Source of the DNA: Pseudomonas poae
Lineage (GTDB): Bacteria > Pseudomonadota > Gammaproteobacteria > Pseudomonadales > Pseudomonadaceae
DNA: 64,000 nt
NCBI RefSeq assembly: GCF_001439785.1
Contig: NZ_JYLI01000008.1
Coordinates: forward strand, 62,001 to 126,000
Direction: 5' to 3'
The position numbers were made by a program, and so were the translations under genes. Below, one piece after another: positions 1 to 8,947 of the stretch (positions within the stretch are counted from its first letter, which is position 1; each line of letters opens with the position of its first letter). The notes beneath the pieces are model-generated. The model had not been told where the DNA came from, did not search any database, and was given only the letters and a program-made list of their open reading frames with translations.

Positions 1-112
1 CGTCGCTGCGCTGGGCGGTGACCCAGGTGGCGAAGCCGTAAGTGCTGAAGAACAACGGTGCCAACAGCAGCAGCCATAACAGCGCGGGCCTGAATAAACC
101 GGGTTCGCGCAT
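1..112 (-). CDS. Membrane phosphatase, N-terminal fragment (PAP2/dual-specificity type likely)
   Basis: Only the first 37 codons lie in the window; the gene runs off the left edge. It starts at the ATG complementary to 110-112. The visible residues begin MREPGLFRPALLWLLLLAPL and form a strongly hydrophobic segment followed by a polar stretch, as in the first membrane helix of an integral membrane enzyme. It overlaps nothing but begins right after the hydrolase-methyltransferase stop (115), so the two are probably co-transcribed with the CDP-alcohol phosphatidyltransferase. In related pseudomonads I recall a fused PAP2/dual-specificity phosphatase in this position; that identity is inferred from context, not from visible catalytic residues. 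Confidence 0.5.
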   Translation of the reverse strand, partial: MREPGLFRPALLWLLLLAPLFFSTYGFATWVTAQRSD

Positions 113-114
113 GT

Positions 115-1869
115 TCAGCGCTTCTGCGCCAGGGACACGGTGAAAATGCCCCATTCATCCACACGCTGGGTGATTTTGCGGAAGCCGGCCGCTGCCACCA
201 GTTGATCCATCTCCGCCTGGCTGCGACGGCGCATCACCCAGGCCTGGCCCTGGCGATGGCTGGTGAGCGCGCGAGCGATCAGTTCCAGTTGCGGGTGCCA
301 CGGTTGGCCGGTGTACACCAGGTAACCACCGGGTTCCACCGCCTCGGCCAGGCCGGCCAGCGAACCACTTACCATGCCGTTGTCGGCGAACAATTCATAC
401 AGCCCGGACACCACCGCCAGCGTGGGTTTGGGCGCAAGCGCTGCCAGGTCGGCCCGGTCGAACGCATCGCCTTTGACGAACTGCGCGATATCCCCCAGGC
501 CTTTCTCGCGGATCAGCGTGCCACCGTCGCGCACGTTGATGTCGCTGTAGTCGCGCAGCAGGATCGATTCCGGCAGCGGCGACACGCCCTGCAAGGCTTC
601 GAGAATGTACCGGCCATGGCCGGCGGCGATGTCGACGATGCGCACTTCGCGCTGCTCATTGCGCAAGCTGGCCATGGCCAGGCGCAGTAATTCCTCGACG
701 TTTACTTTGCGCTGGCGAATGCCGCGCCAGCCGATGGAGTTGAGGTAGTTGGTGTCGATCATCCGTCCCAGTCCGCCCTTGCCCGTGGGCATGTTGCGGT
801 AGACATAGTCCAGCGTGCTGCCGGAGTCGAAACCGGTGTCGAAGCCCAGCTTCACTCCGGCTGACAGGCGTTGGCCCAGGCCCATGCTGGCGCGGGTCAT
901 GCGCCAATAGAGGTCGCGCAGGGAATTGCGCGGCAGCGGCGCGGCCAGGGATTCGGATTCGGCGCAGGTGGCGCCCAGCTTGTCGGCGCCCAGCAGTGAG
1001 GCGCGGCCCAGCGGGTGGCTGAAGTTGTGCAGGATAAACCGCCTGGCGCTGTTCACTGCAACCGCGCGATCACGCTCGCCGAGTGTGTCGTGAAAGAAGC
1101 CGGGGAGTATATGCAGCTCTTTTTTCAGGCTGCCCAGGCGGTCGAAGAACTGCTGCTGGGGCTTGCGGTGCACCACGAAGTCGGAGCCGGAGACCAGCAG
1201 TTGGGTCGGCACCTGGATTGCCTGGGCATCGGCGACCACGCGGTCGGCCGCTTCGTACAGTCCCAGCAGCACGTTCACCGAAATGGCCTTGGTGATCAGC
1301 GGGTCGCTGTCGTAGGACGCCACGCGCTCGGGGTCATGGCTGAGAAACCGGGCCTTGACGTAACTGTTGACGAAAAAGTTGCCGCGAAACCGGCGCATCA
1401 AGGCCAGGCCCGGGCGGGCGAAGGGCACGTACAGCTTGACCTTGAACGCCGGGGAGGCCAGCACCAGGGCGCGGATGTCGGGGGCGTAATCATGCACCCA
1501 GGTGGCCGCAATCACCGCGCCGACGCTTTGGGCAATCACCGCAAGGTTCTGCGCCTCGATGCCAAACGTGGCTTCGATATGCTCGCAAAAGGTCTGCACG
1601 TCGCGGACGCTGGTGGCGAAGCTCGGGCTGTCACCGCGCGGGCCAGGCGACTGGCCGTGGCCACGGGCGTCCCAGGCGAAGAAGTCGAAACCGGGCAGGT
1701 CCAGTTCATCCACCAAATGGGCGATACGCCCGGAATGTTCATGGCCGCGATGGAACAGCAGGATCGCCTTGCGCGGCTCGCCATCCGTTGCAGCGGTGGC
1801 CGGCCAGTGCCGATAGAAAAGCTCGACGCCATCATGGGTACGGAATGTCTGTGCCTGCTGTTCGCGCAT
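115..1869 (-). CDS. Bifunctional alpha/beta hydrolase - class I SAM-dependent methyltransferase
   Basis: 584 residues, start MREQQAQTFRTHDG; the longer reading frame would overlap the upstream gene, so the ATG at 1867-1869 is preferred. Residues 1-310 are a monoglyceride-lipase-like alpha/beta hydrolase: AWDARGHGQSPG near 65-76, nucleophile elbow AQSVG with Ser about 115, acid in GSDFVVH near 253 and His in GFFHDTLG near 281. The second half is a Rossmann methyltransferase with the SAM loop VDIAAGHGRYILEAL. It lies 11 nt downstream of a CDP-alcohol phosphatidyltransferase and just upstream of a probable phosphatase, so a role in making or remodelling a phospholipid-like molecule is inferred. 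Substrate is unknown. Confidence 0.85.
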   Translation of the reverse strand: MREQQAQTFRTHDGVELFYRHWPATAATDGEPRKAILLFHRGHEHSGRIAHLVDELDLPGFDFFAWDARGHGQSPGPRGDSPSFATSVRDVQTFCEHIEATFGIEAQNLAVIAQSVGAVIAATWVHDYAPDIRALVLASPAFKVKLYVPFARPGLALMRRFRGNFFVNSYVKARFLSHDPERVASYDSDPLITKAISVNVLLGLYEAADRVVADAQAIQVPTQLLVSGSDFVVHRKPQQQFFDRLGSLKKELHILPGFFHDTLGERDRAVAVNSARRFILHNFSHPLGRASLLGADKLGATCAESESLAAPLPRNSLRDLYWRMTRASMGLGQRLSAGVKLGFDTGFDSGSTLDYVYRNMPTGKGGLGRMIDTNYLNSIGWRGIRQRKVNVEELLRLAMASLRNEQREVRIVDIAAGHGRYILEALQGVSPLPESILLRDYSDINVRDGGTLIREKGLGDIAQFVKGDAFDRADLAALAPKPTLAVVSGLYELFADNGMVSGSLAGLAEAVEPGGYLVYTGQPWHPQLELIARALTSHRQGQAWVMRRRSQAEMDQLVAAAGFRKITQRVDEWGIFTVSLAQKR

Positions 1870-1880
1870 CGCAAAAACCC

Positions 1881-2504
1881 TTATGCAATCGGTGAAGTGG
1901 CGGAGTGTTCCTTGAGGCCCTGGCGTACCCGGTTGACCAGGGTATAGGCGAGCAGGGCGGCGACCAGCCACATCACCGCGCTCACCCCGGCAGCGCCGAG
2001 CCAGCCCAGTGCCACGCCGGTGGCCAGCACGCCGAGGACGAAGGCGCGATCGCTTTTGCCCATCGGCCCGTCATAGCGCCGCGAGGCGCCGATCATCGGC
2101 CCCAGCACCCCTGCGTATTCGCTGAACACCGCGAGCAGGGTCACCAGCAACACCGGCGCCAGGCTCACCTCGGGGATCAGTGCAAACGGCAGGATCAGCG
2201 CGCTGTCGGCGATCACGTCACACAGTTCATTGAGGTAGGCACCCAGGCGCGATTGCTGGCCGAATTCGCGGGCGAGCATGCCGTCGATGGCGTTGAGGGC
2301 CATGCGCACGATCATCCACAGCGGGATCAGCGCAAACAGCCACAGGTGTTGGGCGAACCCGGCGATCAGCAGGCCTACCAGCAGAGAAACCACTCCGGCC
2401 AGCACGGTGATCTGGTTGGCGGTGGTGCCATTGTCGTAGAGGCGCTGCACTAATGGGCGCAGCAGGTTCTGAAAGCGTGGCTTGAGCTGATAGATCGAAA
2501 TCAT
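1881..2504 (-). CDS. CDP-alcohol phosphatidyltransferase family protein
   Basis: 207 residues with about six hydrophobic segments. The family signature is present at residues 71-96 but differs from the canonical DxxDGxxAR-x8-GxxxDxxxD: the first and third acidic positions are Asn (N71 and N92), while D74, G75, A78, R79, G88 and the proposed catalytic base D96 are kept. The enzyme class moves a phosphoalcohol from or to a CDP-activated lipid in the inner membrane. It is the first gene of the minus-strand set that includes the hydrolase-methyltransferase. The Asn-containing motif occurs in a related proteobacterial subfamily as far as I recall, so it need not mean loss of activity. Confidence 0.85.
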   Translation of the reverse strand: MISIYQLKPRFQNLLRPLVQRLYDNGTTANQITVLAGVVSLLVGLLIAGFAQHLWLFALIPLWMIVRMALNAIDGMLAREFGQQSRLGAYLNELCDVIADSALILPFALIPEVSLAPVLLVTLLAVFSEYAGVLGPMIGASRRYDGPMGKSDRAFVLGVLATGVALGWLGAAGVSAVMWLVAALLAYTLVNRVRQGLKEHSATSPIA

Positions 2505-2714
2505 GGGAGATGACGCTTCCTTGTCCGTGAGCCCTTGAAAAGCTGTGCTGGAGTGTGCCGATTATTTGTAGCCCCTACCAGTGATGTCGCCTGTTTATAG
2601 GGGTTTAGTGCAATCTCAAGCCCCCTCCCATAGTGATTGTCGGTGTTTAGCGAACAAAAATTTCACGCCCTGTGTTATATCGTAACGAACTGTGTGCTAT
2701 CGGGCGTTGAGTGG

Positions 2715-4619
2715 ATGCAAGTGGATCTGGACGTTGACGGCGCGCGGGCTGAAAGCCTGCCGCGTTTTCAACAAGGGTTGTTCCATGCCCGTCGATTGAG
2801 GCAGGCCGGTATCAGCCTCACCGCCCTGGGTGTCAGTGGTTGGGTGTTGGCGTTGTTTGTCGCATTGTTTGCGCCCCTGTCGATCTGGCCGGTGGTGTTG
2901 ATCAATTGCGCCTCGGCCTTGCTGCTGCTGGTAGCCGGCTTGCAGTCGGCGTGGTGGGTGGCCGACTGGCGCGCCCAGGCGCTGGAAGCACCGCCGGTTG
3001 ACGTGCCGGTTGAAGAGACGGGCCGGTACGCGCGCCTGATGGAGCGCTTTATCGCCCAGATCGGCACACCGGTCCTGTGGCTGTGCGGTTGGGCGTTGTT
3101 GGCGCTGATCAGCATCGTCGAGTTCTGGAACCTGACCCTGCCTGCGGCAGCTATCGGCCAGTCAGCCAGCATCGGCGCTGCGCTGGGGCTGGCCTTGGCG
3201 TTTGGCTTGCTGGTGTTCGAACGTCGCCTGGCCCAGGAAAGCGCCGCGCAATGGCCTGAAGCCTCATCCCTGGCACAGTTGTGCCGTGTGGCCATCGGTT
3301 GTTTGCTGGTGAGCTCGATCTGCCTGCTGTTCGCCAACGCCGAGTCGGTGTGGCCGTTGCGCCTGGCTGTGCTGATGGGCGTGTTGGCCGCGCTGGTGGC
3401 ACTGGAGTTTTTGATAAGAGGCGTGCTGTCGCTGTTCAGCCCGCGCCAGCCGCGCCTCGAACCCCGCCTGATGGCGCAGAGTTTCATCGCCGACCTGCTG
3501 CGCTGGCCGCCCCAGCCCTTGCTCGCCTTGCAGCACGAACTGCACAACCGCTATGGCATCGACCTGCGGCAGATCTGGGCCTTTACCTACATACGCCGGG
3601 CGTTTCTGCCGGTGCTGCTGGTGGTGTTGGCCGTAGGCTGGGCGCTGACCGGCGTGCATGAAGTGCCCCTGCAAGGCCGTGGGATTTATGAGCGCTTCGG
3701 CAAGCCGGTGCAGGTGTTCGGCCCGGGTCTGCATACCGGGCTGCCCTGGCCGTTGGGCCGTGTCATCAATGTGGAAAACGGCGTGGTGCATGAGCTGGCC
3801 ACCAGCGTCAGCCAGAGCGCAACACTCGAGCCCGCTGCGGCTGAAGGCCCACCGCCCACGATAGCCAACCGCCTGTGGGACGCCAGCCATGTGAATGACA
3901 AATCCCAGGTCATCGCCAGCAGCAGCGGCGACAAACAGGGTTTCCAGATCGTCAACATGGACGTGCGTTTCGTCTACCGCATCGGCCTTGGCGATCAGGC
4001 CGCGCTGGCCGCCACCTACAACAGCGCCGACGTACCGACCCTGATCCGCAGCACCGCCAGCCGCATCCTGGTGCACGACTTCGCCTCGCGCACCCTCGAC
4101 GAATTGCTTGGCGAACAACGCACGCGCCTGGCCGACGAGATCGGCCGCAGCGTGCAGGCCGACCTGCACAAGCTCGACAGCGGCGTGGAGATTCTGGCCA
4201 CGGTGGTGGAAGCCATCCACCCGCCGGCCGGTGCAGCCAATGCCTATCACGGCGTGCAGGCCGCGCAGATCGGTGCCCAGGCCCTGATTGCCCGCGAGCG
4301 CGGCGCCGCCAGCGAGCAAACCAATCAGGCCTTGCTGCAAGCCAGCATCGCCCATGATCAGGCCGTGGCCAGCGCCCGCGAAGTGAATGCCGGCGCCCAG
4401 GCCGCACACCTGCGCTTTGACGCCGAACAAAAAGCCTACGCCAGCGCTGGCCGGGCGTTCGTGCTGGAGCAGTACCTGGGCCAATTCAGCCTGGGCCTGG
4501 CCCACGCCAACCTGCTGATTCTGGATCACCGCCTGGGCGCCGACAGCGCACCGACGATTGATCTGCGTTCTTTTACCTTGCCGGCCGATCCAGTGGCGCC
4601 GCGTAAAGCCGTTCAATAA
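2715..4619 (+). CDS. SPFH/band-7 membrane protein with multi-helix N-terminus (HflK-like)
   Basis: 634 residues from the ATG at 2715 (MQVDLDVDGARAES); upstream in-frame codons read as non-coding-looking sequence. About seven hydrophobic segments fill residues 25-330. They are followed by a band-7 domain that opens with GRGIYERFGKPVQVFGPGLH, and then by a long Ala/Gln/Glu-rich helix typical of SPFH proteins. HflK/HflC form large membrane cages around FtsH; this polytopic variant is not the classical HflK. It is the first of four tightly packed genes (12-nt gap, then two 4-nt overlaps) that end with a P1B metal ATPase, so a role in organising that pump or its quality control is inferred. Confidence 0.8.
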   Translation: MQVDLDVDGARAESLPRFQQGLFHARRLRQAGISLTALGVSGWVLALFVALFAPLSIWPVVLINCASALLLLVAGLQSAWWVADWRAQALEAPPVDVPVEETGRYARLMERFIAQIGTPVLWLCGWALLALISIVEFWNLTLPAAAIGQSASIGAALGLALAFGLLVFERRLAQESAAQWPEASSLAQLCRVAIGCLLVSSICLLFANAESVWPLRLAVLMGVLAALVALEFLIRGVLSLFSPRQPRLEPRLMAQSFIADLLRWPPQPLLALQHELHNRYGIDLRQIWAFTYIRRAFLPVLLVVLAVGWALTGVHEVPLQGRGIYERFGKPVQVFGPGLHTGLPWPLGRVINVENGVVHELATSVSQSATLEPAAAEGPPPTIANRLWDASHVNDKSQVIASSSGDKQGFQIVNMDVRFVYRIGLGDQAALAATYNSADVPTLIRSTASRILVHDFASRTLDELLGEQRTRLADEIGRSVQADLHKLDSGVEILATVVEAIHPPAGAANAYHGVQAAQIGAQALIARERGAASEQTNQALLQASIAHDQAVASAREVNAGAQAAHLRFDAEQKAYASAGRAFVLEQYLGQFSLGLAHANLLILDHRLGADSAPTIDLRSFTLPADPVAPRKAVQ

Positions 4620-4631
4620 GGAGTCTGTCTG

Positions 4632-5615
4632 TTGGGCGCTCATTCTCACGATCATCATCACGGCCATCACCACCATCATCATCATGGCGATGAGCAGGCG
4701 GCGGGCCCGTTCCCGTGGCGGCGCATGGCCTGGGCCGCGCTGCTGGTGCTGTTTGCCGTGGCAGCGGCGAGCCTGGTGCAGGTGCGCTCCGGTGAAGCCA
4801 CGGTGATTACCCGTTTCGGCAATCCGTCGCGGGTGCTGCTCGAACCCGGCCTGGGCTGGCGCTGGCCGGCGCCGTTCGAGGCGGCGATTCCGGTGGACCT
4901 GCGCTTGCGCACTACCTCCAGCGGCCTGCAGGATGTGGGCACCCGCGATGGCCTGCGCATCATCGTGCAGGCCTACGTGGCCTGGCAGGTGCAGGGCGAT
5001 GCCGACAACGTGCAGCGTTTCATGCGCGCGGTGCAGAACCAGCCCGATGAAGCGGCGCGGCAGATTCGCACCTTCGTCGGTTCGGCGCTGGAAACCACAG
5101 CGGCCAGTTTTGACCTGTCCAGTCTGATCAATACCGACGCCGGTCAGGTGCGCATCGCCGAATTCGAGGCGCAGTTGCGCCAGCAGATCGATCAACAATT
5201 GCTCACCACCTATGGCGTGCGCGTGGCGCAAGTCGGCATCGAGCGGCTGACGTTGCCCTCGGTGACCCTCACCGCCACCGTCGACCGCATGCGTGCCGAG
5301 CGCGAAACCATCGCCACCGAGCGCACTGCGGTGGGCAAGCGCGAGGCTGCGCAGATTCGCTCGGCGGCCGAGCGCGACGCGCGCATCATGCAGGCCGATG
5401 CCACGGTGAAAGCCGCTGACATCGAAGCGCAATCGCGGGTCGAAGCTGCGCAGATCTACGGCCGCGCCTACGCCGGCAATCCCCAGCTGTACAACCTGTT
5501 GCGCTCGCTGGATACCCTGGGCACGGTGGTGACGCCGGGCACCAAAATCATCCTGCGCACCGACGCGGCGCCTTTTCGCGCGCTGGTCGATGGGCCCCGG
5601 GACGTCCAGCCATGA
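4632..5615 (+). CDS. SPFH protein HflK-like with histidine-rich N-terminal tail
   Basis: 327 residues. The start is a TTG at 4632, supported by AAGGAG at 4618-4623 eight bases upstream; no in-frame ATG precedes the conserved part. Residues 2-20 are HSHDHHHGHHHHHHHGDE-like, an almost pure histidine tail that would lie in the cytoplasm. One transmembrane helix (about residues 35-53) and a band-7 domain (VRSGEATVITRFGNPSRVLL onward) follow, then a coiled-coil region rich in Ala/Glu/Arg. The 3' end overlaps the next gene by ATGA. The tail could bind Zn, Cu or Ni and hand it to the downstream P1B ATPase; that is inference from composition and operon structure. Confidence 0.85.
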   Translation: MGAHSHDHHHGHHHHHHHGDEQAAGPFPWRRMAWAALLVLFAVAAASLVQVRSGEATVITRFGNPSRVLLEPGLGWRWPAPFEAAIPVDLRLRTTSSGLQDVGTRDGLRIIVQAYVAWQVQGDADNVQRFMRAVQNQPDEAARQIRTFVGSALETTAASFDLSSLINTDAGQVRIAEFEAQLRQQIDQQLLTTYGVRVAQVGIERLTLPSVTLTATVDRMRAERETIATERTAVGKREAAQIRSAAERDARIMQADATVKAADIEAQSRVEAAQIYGRAYAGNPQLYNLLRSLDTLGTVVTPGTKIILRTDAAPFRALVDGPRDVQP

Positions 5616-6646
5616 TCGAGCGTGACGGCCCGGACGGTCCGTGGATCCAGGCCGGGCGCCTGACCTTCCTCGCGCTGTACGCGGTGACCGTGTTGGCGGC
5701 ATTGGCCTGGGCATTTTCCAATGTGCGCCAGATCGACCCGCAGAACCGCGCCGTGGTGCTGCACTTCGGCGCCCTGGACCGCATTCAGAACGCTGGTCTG
5801 CTGCTGGCGTGGCCGCAACCTTTCGAGCAAGTGGTGTTGTTGCCGGCGGCCGACCGCGTGATCGAGCGCCGGGTGGACAACCTGCTGCGCTCGGATGCGG
5901 CGCTGCAGGCCGACCGCGTGGCCAGCTTCGCCACGCCACTGAGTGACGCCCTGGCCGGTTCCGGCTATCTGCTGACCGGCGATGCCGGCGTGGTGCAGCT
6001 GGATGTACGAGTGTTCTACAAGGTCAGCGAACCCTATGCATTCGTGTTGCAGGGCGATCATGTGCTGCCCGCGCTGGATCGGCTGGTGACGCGCAGCGCC
6101 GTGGCCCTGACCGCCGCGCGAGACTTGGACACCATCCTGGTGGCGCGCCCGGAACTGATCGGCAGCGATAACGGCGCCGCCGAACGCCGCGAACGGCTGC
6201 GCGGCGACCTGGTGCAAGGCATCAACAAGCGCCTGGCCGAGTTGGCCGCCAGCGGCCTGGGCCTGGGCATCGAAGTGACCCGTGTCGATGTGCAGTCCAG
6301 TCTGCCGGGCCCGGCGGTCAACGCCTTCAATGCCGTGCTCACCGCCAGTCAGCAAGCCGACAAGGCCGTGGCCAATGCGCGCACCGAAGCGGAGAAACTG
6401 ACCCAGGCCGCCAACCAGCAGGCCGACCGCGTGGTGCAGGTGGCCCATGCCCAGGCCAGCGAACGACTGGCCAGCGCCCAGGCGCAAACGGCCACTGTCG
6501 CAAGCCTCGCCCAGGTCAAAGACCCTGGACTGCTGCTGCGCCTGTACCGCGAACGCTTGCCGAAGATCCTCGGCCAAGCCGGCTCTGTGACCACGGTCGA
6601 CCCCAAGGACGACTCCCGTTTGATCATTCAGGGCGCCGAACGATGA
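5612..6646 (+). CDS. SPFH protein, HflC-like
   Basis: 344 residues, overlapping the previous gene by 4 nt and the ATPase gene by 4 nt. One N-terminal membrane helix (about residues 15-33) is followed by a band-7 domain (IDPQNRAVVLHFGALDRIQN) and a long helical segment with repeated Ala-Gln-Ala/Asp pattern. The region near residues 250-300 (ASQQADKAVANARTEAEK) looks like the coiled coil of HflC. It likely forms a hetero-oligomeric membrane scaffold with the two preceding SPFH proteins. Assignment to the family is firm; the link to FtsH control is only by family resemblance. Confidence 0.85.
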   Translation: MIERDGPDGPWIQAGRLTFLALYAVTVLAALAWAFSNVRQIDPQNRAVVLHFGALDRIQNAGLLLAWPQPFEQVVLLPAADRVIERRVDNLLRSDAALQADRVASFATPLSDALAGSGYLLTGDAGVVQLDVRVFYKVSEPYAFVLQGDHVLPALDRLVTRSAVALTAARDLDTILVARPELIGSDNGAAERRERLRGDLVQGINKRLAELAASGLGLGIEVTRVDVQSSLPGPAVNAFNAVLTASQQADKAVANARTEAEKLTQAANQQADRVVQVAHAQASERLASAQAQTATVASLAQVKDPGLLLRLYRERLPKILGQAGSVTTVDPKDDSRLIIQGAER

Positions 6647-8523
6647 GCGATTCCATGCTAACATCCGCCGAGCAGCGCAGCGCCGCCCGACAATTGACCC
6701 TGGCGATGCTGTCCCTGGGCTTGCTGGTATTGGGCCTGGTCTGGCGCTGGCTGGCCCCCGACCAGAACGGTGTCAGCCAATTGCTGCTGGGCGTGGCCTC
6801 GCTGCTGGTGGCCGTGCCGGTGATGCGTTCGGCCTGGTACAGCCTGCGCTTCCCCAGCCTACACGGCATCACCGACCAATTGATTGCCCTGGCCATGCTC
6901 GGCGCTTGGGCCACGGGCGATCTGCTGACTGCCGCGCTGCTGCCGATCATCATGATTTTCGGACATGTGCTGGAAGAGCGCAGCGTGATCGGCTCCCAAG
7001 AGGCGATTCATGCCCTGGGCAAGCTCACCCGCAGCCAGGCGCGCCGGGTGCAGGCCGATGGCAGCATCGTGGAAGTGGATAACGGCGCGCTCAATACCGG
7101 CGATATCGTCGAAGTGCGCGCCGGCGACCGCGTGCCCGCCGATGGCGTGGTGTTGTCGGGCCAGGCGAGCCTGGACACGGCGCCGATCACCGGCGAGTCG
7201 GTGCCTCTGGAGGCGTCGGTCGGGGTGCAGGTGTTCGGCGGCGCGATCAACCTCGACGGCCTGCTGCGCCTGGAGGTCACGCGCACCGGCGATGAGTCGA
7301 CCCTGGGCAAAGTCATCGCCCTGATGCAGAACGCCGAGCGCGCCAAGCCGCCGATCACCCGGTTGCTGGAGCGTTATGCCGGCAGTTATATGGTGCTGGT
7401 GTTGTTGCTGGCGGCAGTGACCTGGTTTGTGACCAACGACGCCCAGGCGATGCTCGCCGTGCTGGTAGCGGCGTGCCCGTGCGCCCTGGTGCTGTCGGCG
7501 CCGGCCACGGCGATTGCCGGCATTGCGGTGGCGGCGCGCCATGGCATTCTGATTCGCAGCTCAGCGTTTCTGGAAGAATTGGCCGATCTCACCTCATTGG
7601 TGGTCGACAAGACCGGCACGCTGACCTTCGGCACCCTGCGGTTGCAGTCCATCGAAGGCGCCTCCACGGACCGCGCGGCGGTACTCAACCTGGCGGCCAG
7701 TCTCGGTTCGGCCAGCAGTCACCCGGTCAGCCGTGCGTTGGCGGGGCTGGGCACGCAGCTGCCGGCGCTGAGCGATATTCGCGAGCGTCAGGGCCTCGGC
7801 GTGGTAGCGCAGACCGGGGAGGGCGAAGCGGCGCTGGGGCGCCCGGAATTGTTCGAGCAGTTGGGCATCATGACCACGGCAGTTCCACGTCACGACGGCC
7901 CGATTGCCGGGCTGGCGCTGAACGGACGATTCCTGGCCTGGCTGCTGCTGGCCGACAGCGTCAAGCCGGAAGCGCACCAGGCCCTGCAGGAACTGCGCGA
8001 GCTGGGCCTGGGCCGGCAATTGCTGCTCACCGGCGACCGCCAGAGCGTGGCCGACAGCCTCGCGGCGCAGGTGGGCATCAGCGATGTGCAAGCCCAGGCC
8101 TTGCCGGAAGACAAGCTCAACCGTGTGCTGGGCGAAATCGGCAGCGGCTTCAGGCCGATGGTGGTGGGCGACGGCATCAACGACTCGCTGGCGCTCAAGG
8201 CGGGTGTGGTCGGCGTGGCGATGGGCGCGGGTGGCGCGGATATCGCCCTGGCCTCGGCGGATGTGGTGCTGATCGGCAGCGACCTGCGTCGCCTCGGCAC
8301 CTGCGTGCGGCTCAGTCGCCAGTGCCGGCGTACGCTGCAGGTCAACGTGATCATCGGTCTGGGGTGGACCCTCGCCATTGTGGTGTTTGCCGCGTTTGGC
8401 TGGCTGGGCGCTGCGGGCGCCATGATTGCGGCAGTGCTGCATAACCTCAGCACCTTGCTGGTGCTGGGCAATGCCGGGCGCTTGCTGCGTTTTCAGGAAC
8501 CGCTGTCCAAGCTCGACGAATAA
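6643..8523 (+). CDS. Heavy-metal-translocating P1B-type ATPase
   Basis: 626 residues. All P-type landmarks are present: actuator loop TGES (about 183-186), metal-site CPC at about 278-280 in CPCALVLSAP, phosphorylated Asp in DKTGT (D322), HP dipeptide in SSHPVSRAL (about 359) and hinge GDGINDS (about 509). The CPC-x4-S-x-P form is that of the Zn/Cd/Pb (P1B-2) subgroup. No N-terminal ferredoxin-like heavy-metal domain or CxxC motif precedes the first helix. The His-rich tail of the SPFH protein two genes upstream might substitute for it. It is the last gene of the SPFH operon and lies 114 nt before the bufferin operon. Metal specificity is inferred, not proven. Confidence 0.9.
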   Translation: MSDSMLTSAEQRSAARQLTLAMLSLGLLVLGLVWRWLAPDQNGVSQLLLGVASLLVAVPVMRSAWYSLRFPSLHGITDQLIALAMLGAWATGDLLTAALLPIIMIFGHVLEERSVIGSQEAIHALGKLTRSQARRVQADGSIVEVDNGALNTGDIVEVRAGDRVPADGVVLSGQASLDTAPITGESVPLEASVGVQVFGGAINLDGLLRLEVTRTGDESTLGKVIALMQNAERAKPPITRLLERYAGSYMVLVLLLAAVTWFVTNDAQAMLAVLVAACPCALVLSAPATAIAGIAVAARHGILIRSSAFLEELADLTSLVVDKTGTLTFGTLRLQSIEGASTDRAAVLNLAASLGSASSHPVSRALAGLGTQLPALSDIRERQGLGVVAQTGEGEAALGRPELFEQLGIMTTAVPRHDGPIAGLALNGRFLAWLLLADSVKPEAHQALQELRELGLGRQLLLTGDRQSVADSLAAQVGISDVQAQALPEDKLNRVLGEIGSGFRPMVVGDGINDSLALKAGVVGVAMGAGGADIALASADVVLIGSDLRRLGTCVRLSRQCRRTLQVNVIIGLGWTLAIVVFAAFGWLGAAGAMIAAVLHNLSTLLVLGNAGRLLRFQEPLSKLDE

Positions 8524-8637
8524 TGTCGGGCTTTTTCTGTTTGTCGCTGTAACGCCGACAGGACGCCTCACTCAAGTGGTGTGTCGAGACTGAGCAATCG
8601 GTTCCGACCTTCACCACTGATCATGAGGAATACAACT

Positions 8638-8889
8638 ATGAGCATTAAATCCACCGCGGCCGGTGCCGCCCTCGCGCTGGCCGCCGCCAGCCTGTTTGCC
8701 GGCGTCACCACCCAGGTACAAGCCGACGACGCCACTGTGCAATGCTACGGCGTGACCTCCTGCAAGGGCCTGAACGACTGCAAGACCGCCGAGAACGCCT
8801 GCAAGGGCCAGGGTGTATGCAAAGGGCACGGTTTCAAGCTCCTCACCCAGGCTGAATGCGACGCGGCTAAAGGTAAGGTCGGCAAGTAA
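8638..8889 (+). CDS. bufA1: Bufferin-type metallophore precursor (DUF2282, BufA1-like)
   Basis: 83 residues from the ATG at 8638, preceded by GAGGAA (8625-8630). An earlier ATG at 8623 would only add MRNTT. Residues 1-29 form a Sec signal peptide ending VQA. The exported part holds six cysteines (C36, C42, C48, C55, C61, C74), mostly in repeated SCKG/ACKG/VCKG contexts, and ends AKGKVGK. This is the bufferin layout: a periplasmic copper-buffering peptide whose core cysteines are modified by a DUF692 (MNIO) enzyme before export. The next two genes encode exactly that enzyme and its partner. Copper binding comes from the described family, not from anything visible here beyond Cys pattern. Confidence 0.85.
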   Translation: MSIKSTAAGAALALAAASLFAGVTTQVQADDATVQCYGVTSCKGLNDCKTAENACKGQGVCKGHGFKLLTQAECDAAKGKVGK

Positions 8890-8947
8890 TTGAAGTGCAG
8901 CCGTAGCGGTGCCCCATCGCTGCGGCCGCTTTGCCCAGGAGCGTTCC

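Noticed and set aside
3264..5939. 891-codon open frame on the minus strand
   Set aside because: It lies wholly antisense to the SPFH operon, whose proteins have clear domains; high-GC antisense frames of this kind are common.
8548..8554. ECF sigma-factor -35 element (TGTAACG) before bufA1
   Set aside because: No convincing -10 at the right spacing could be seen.
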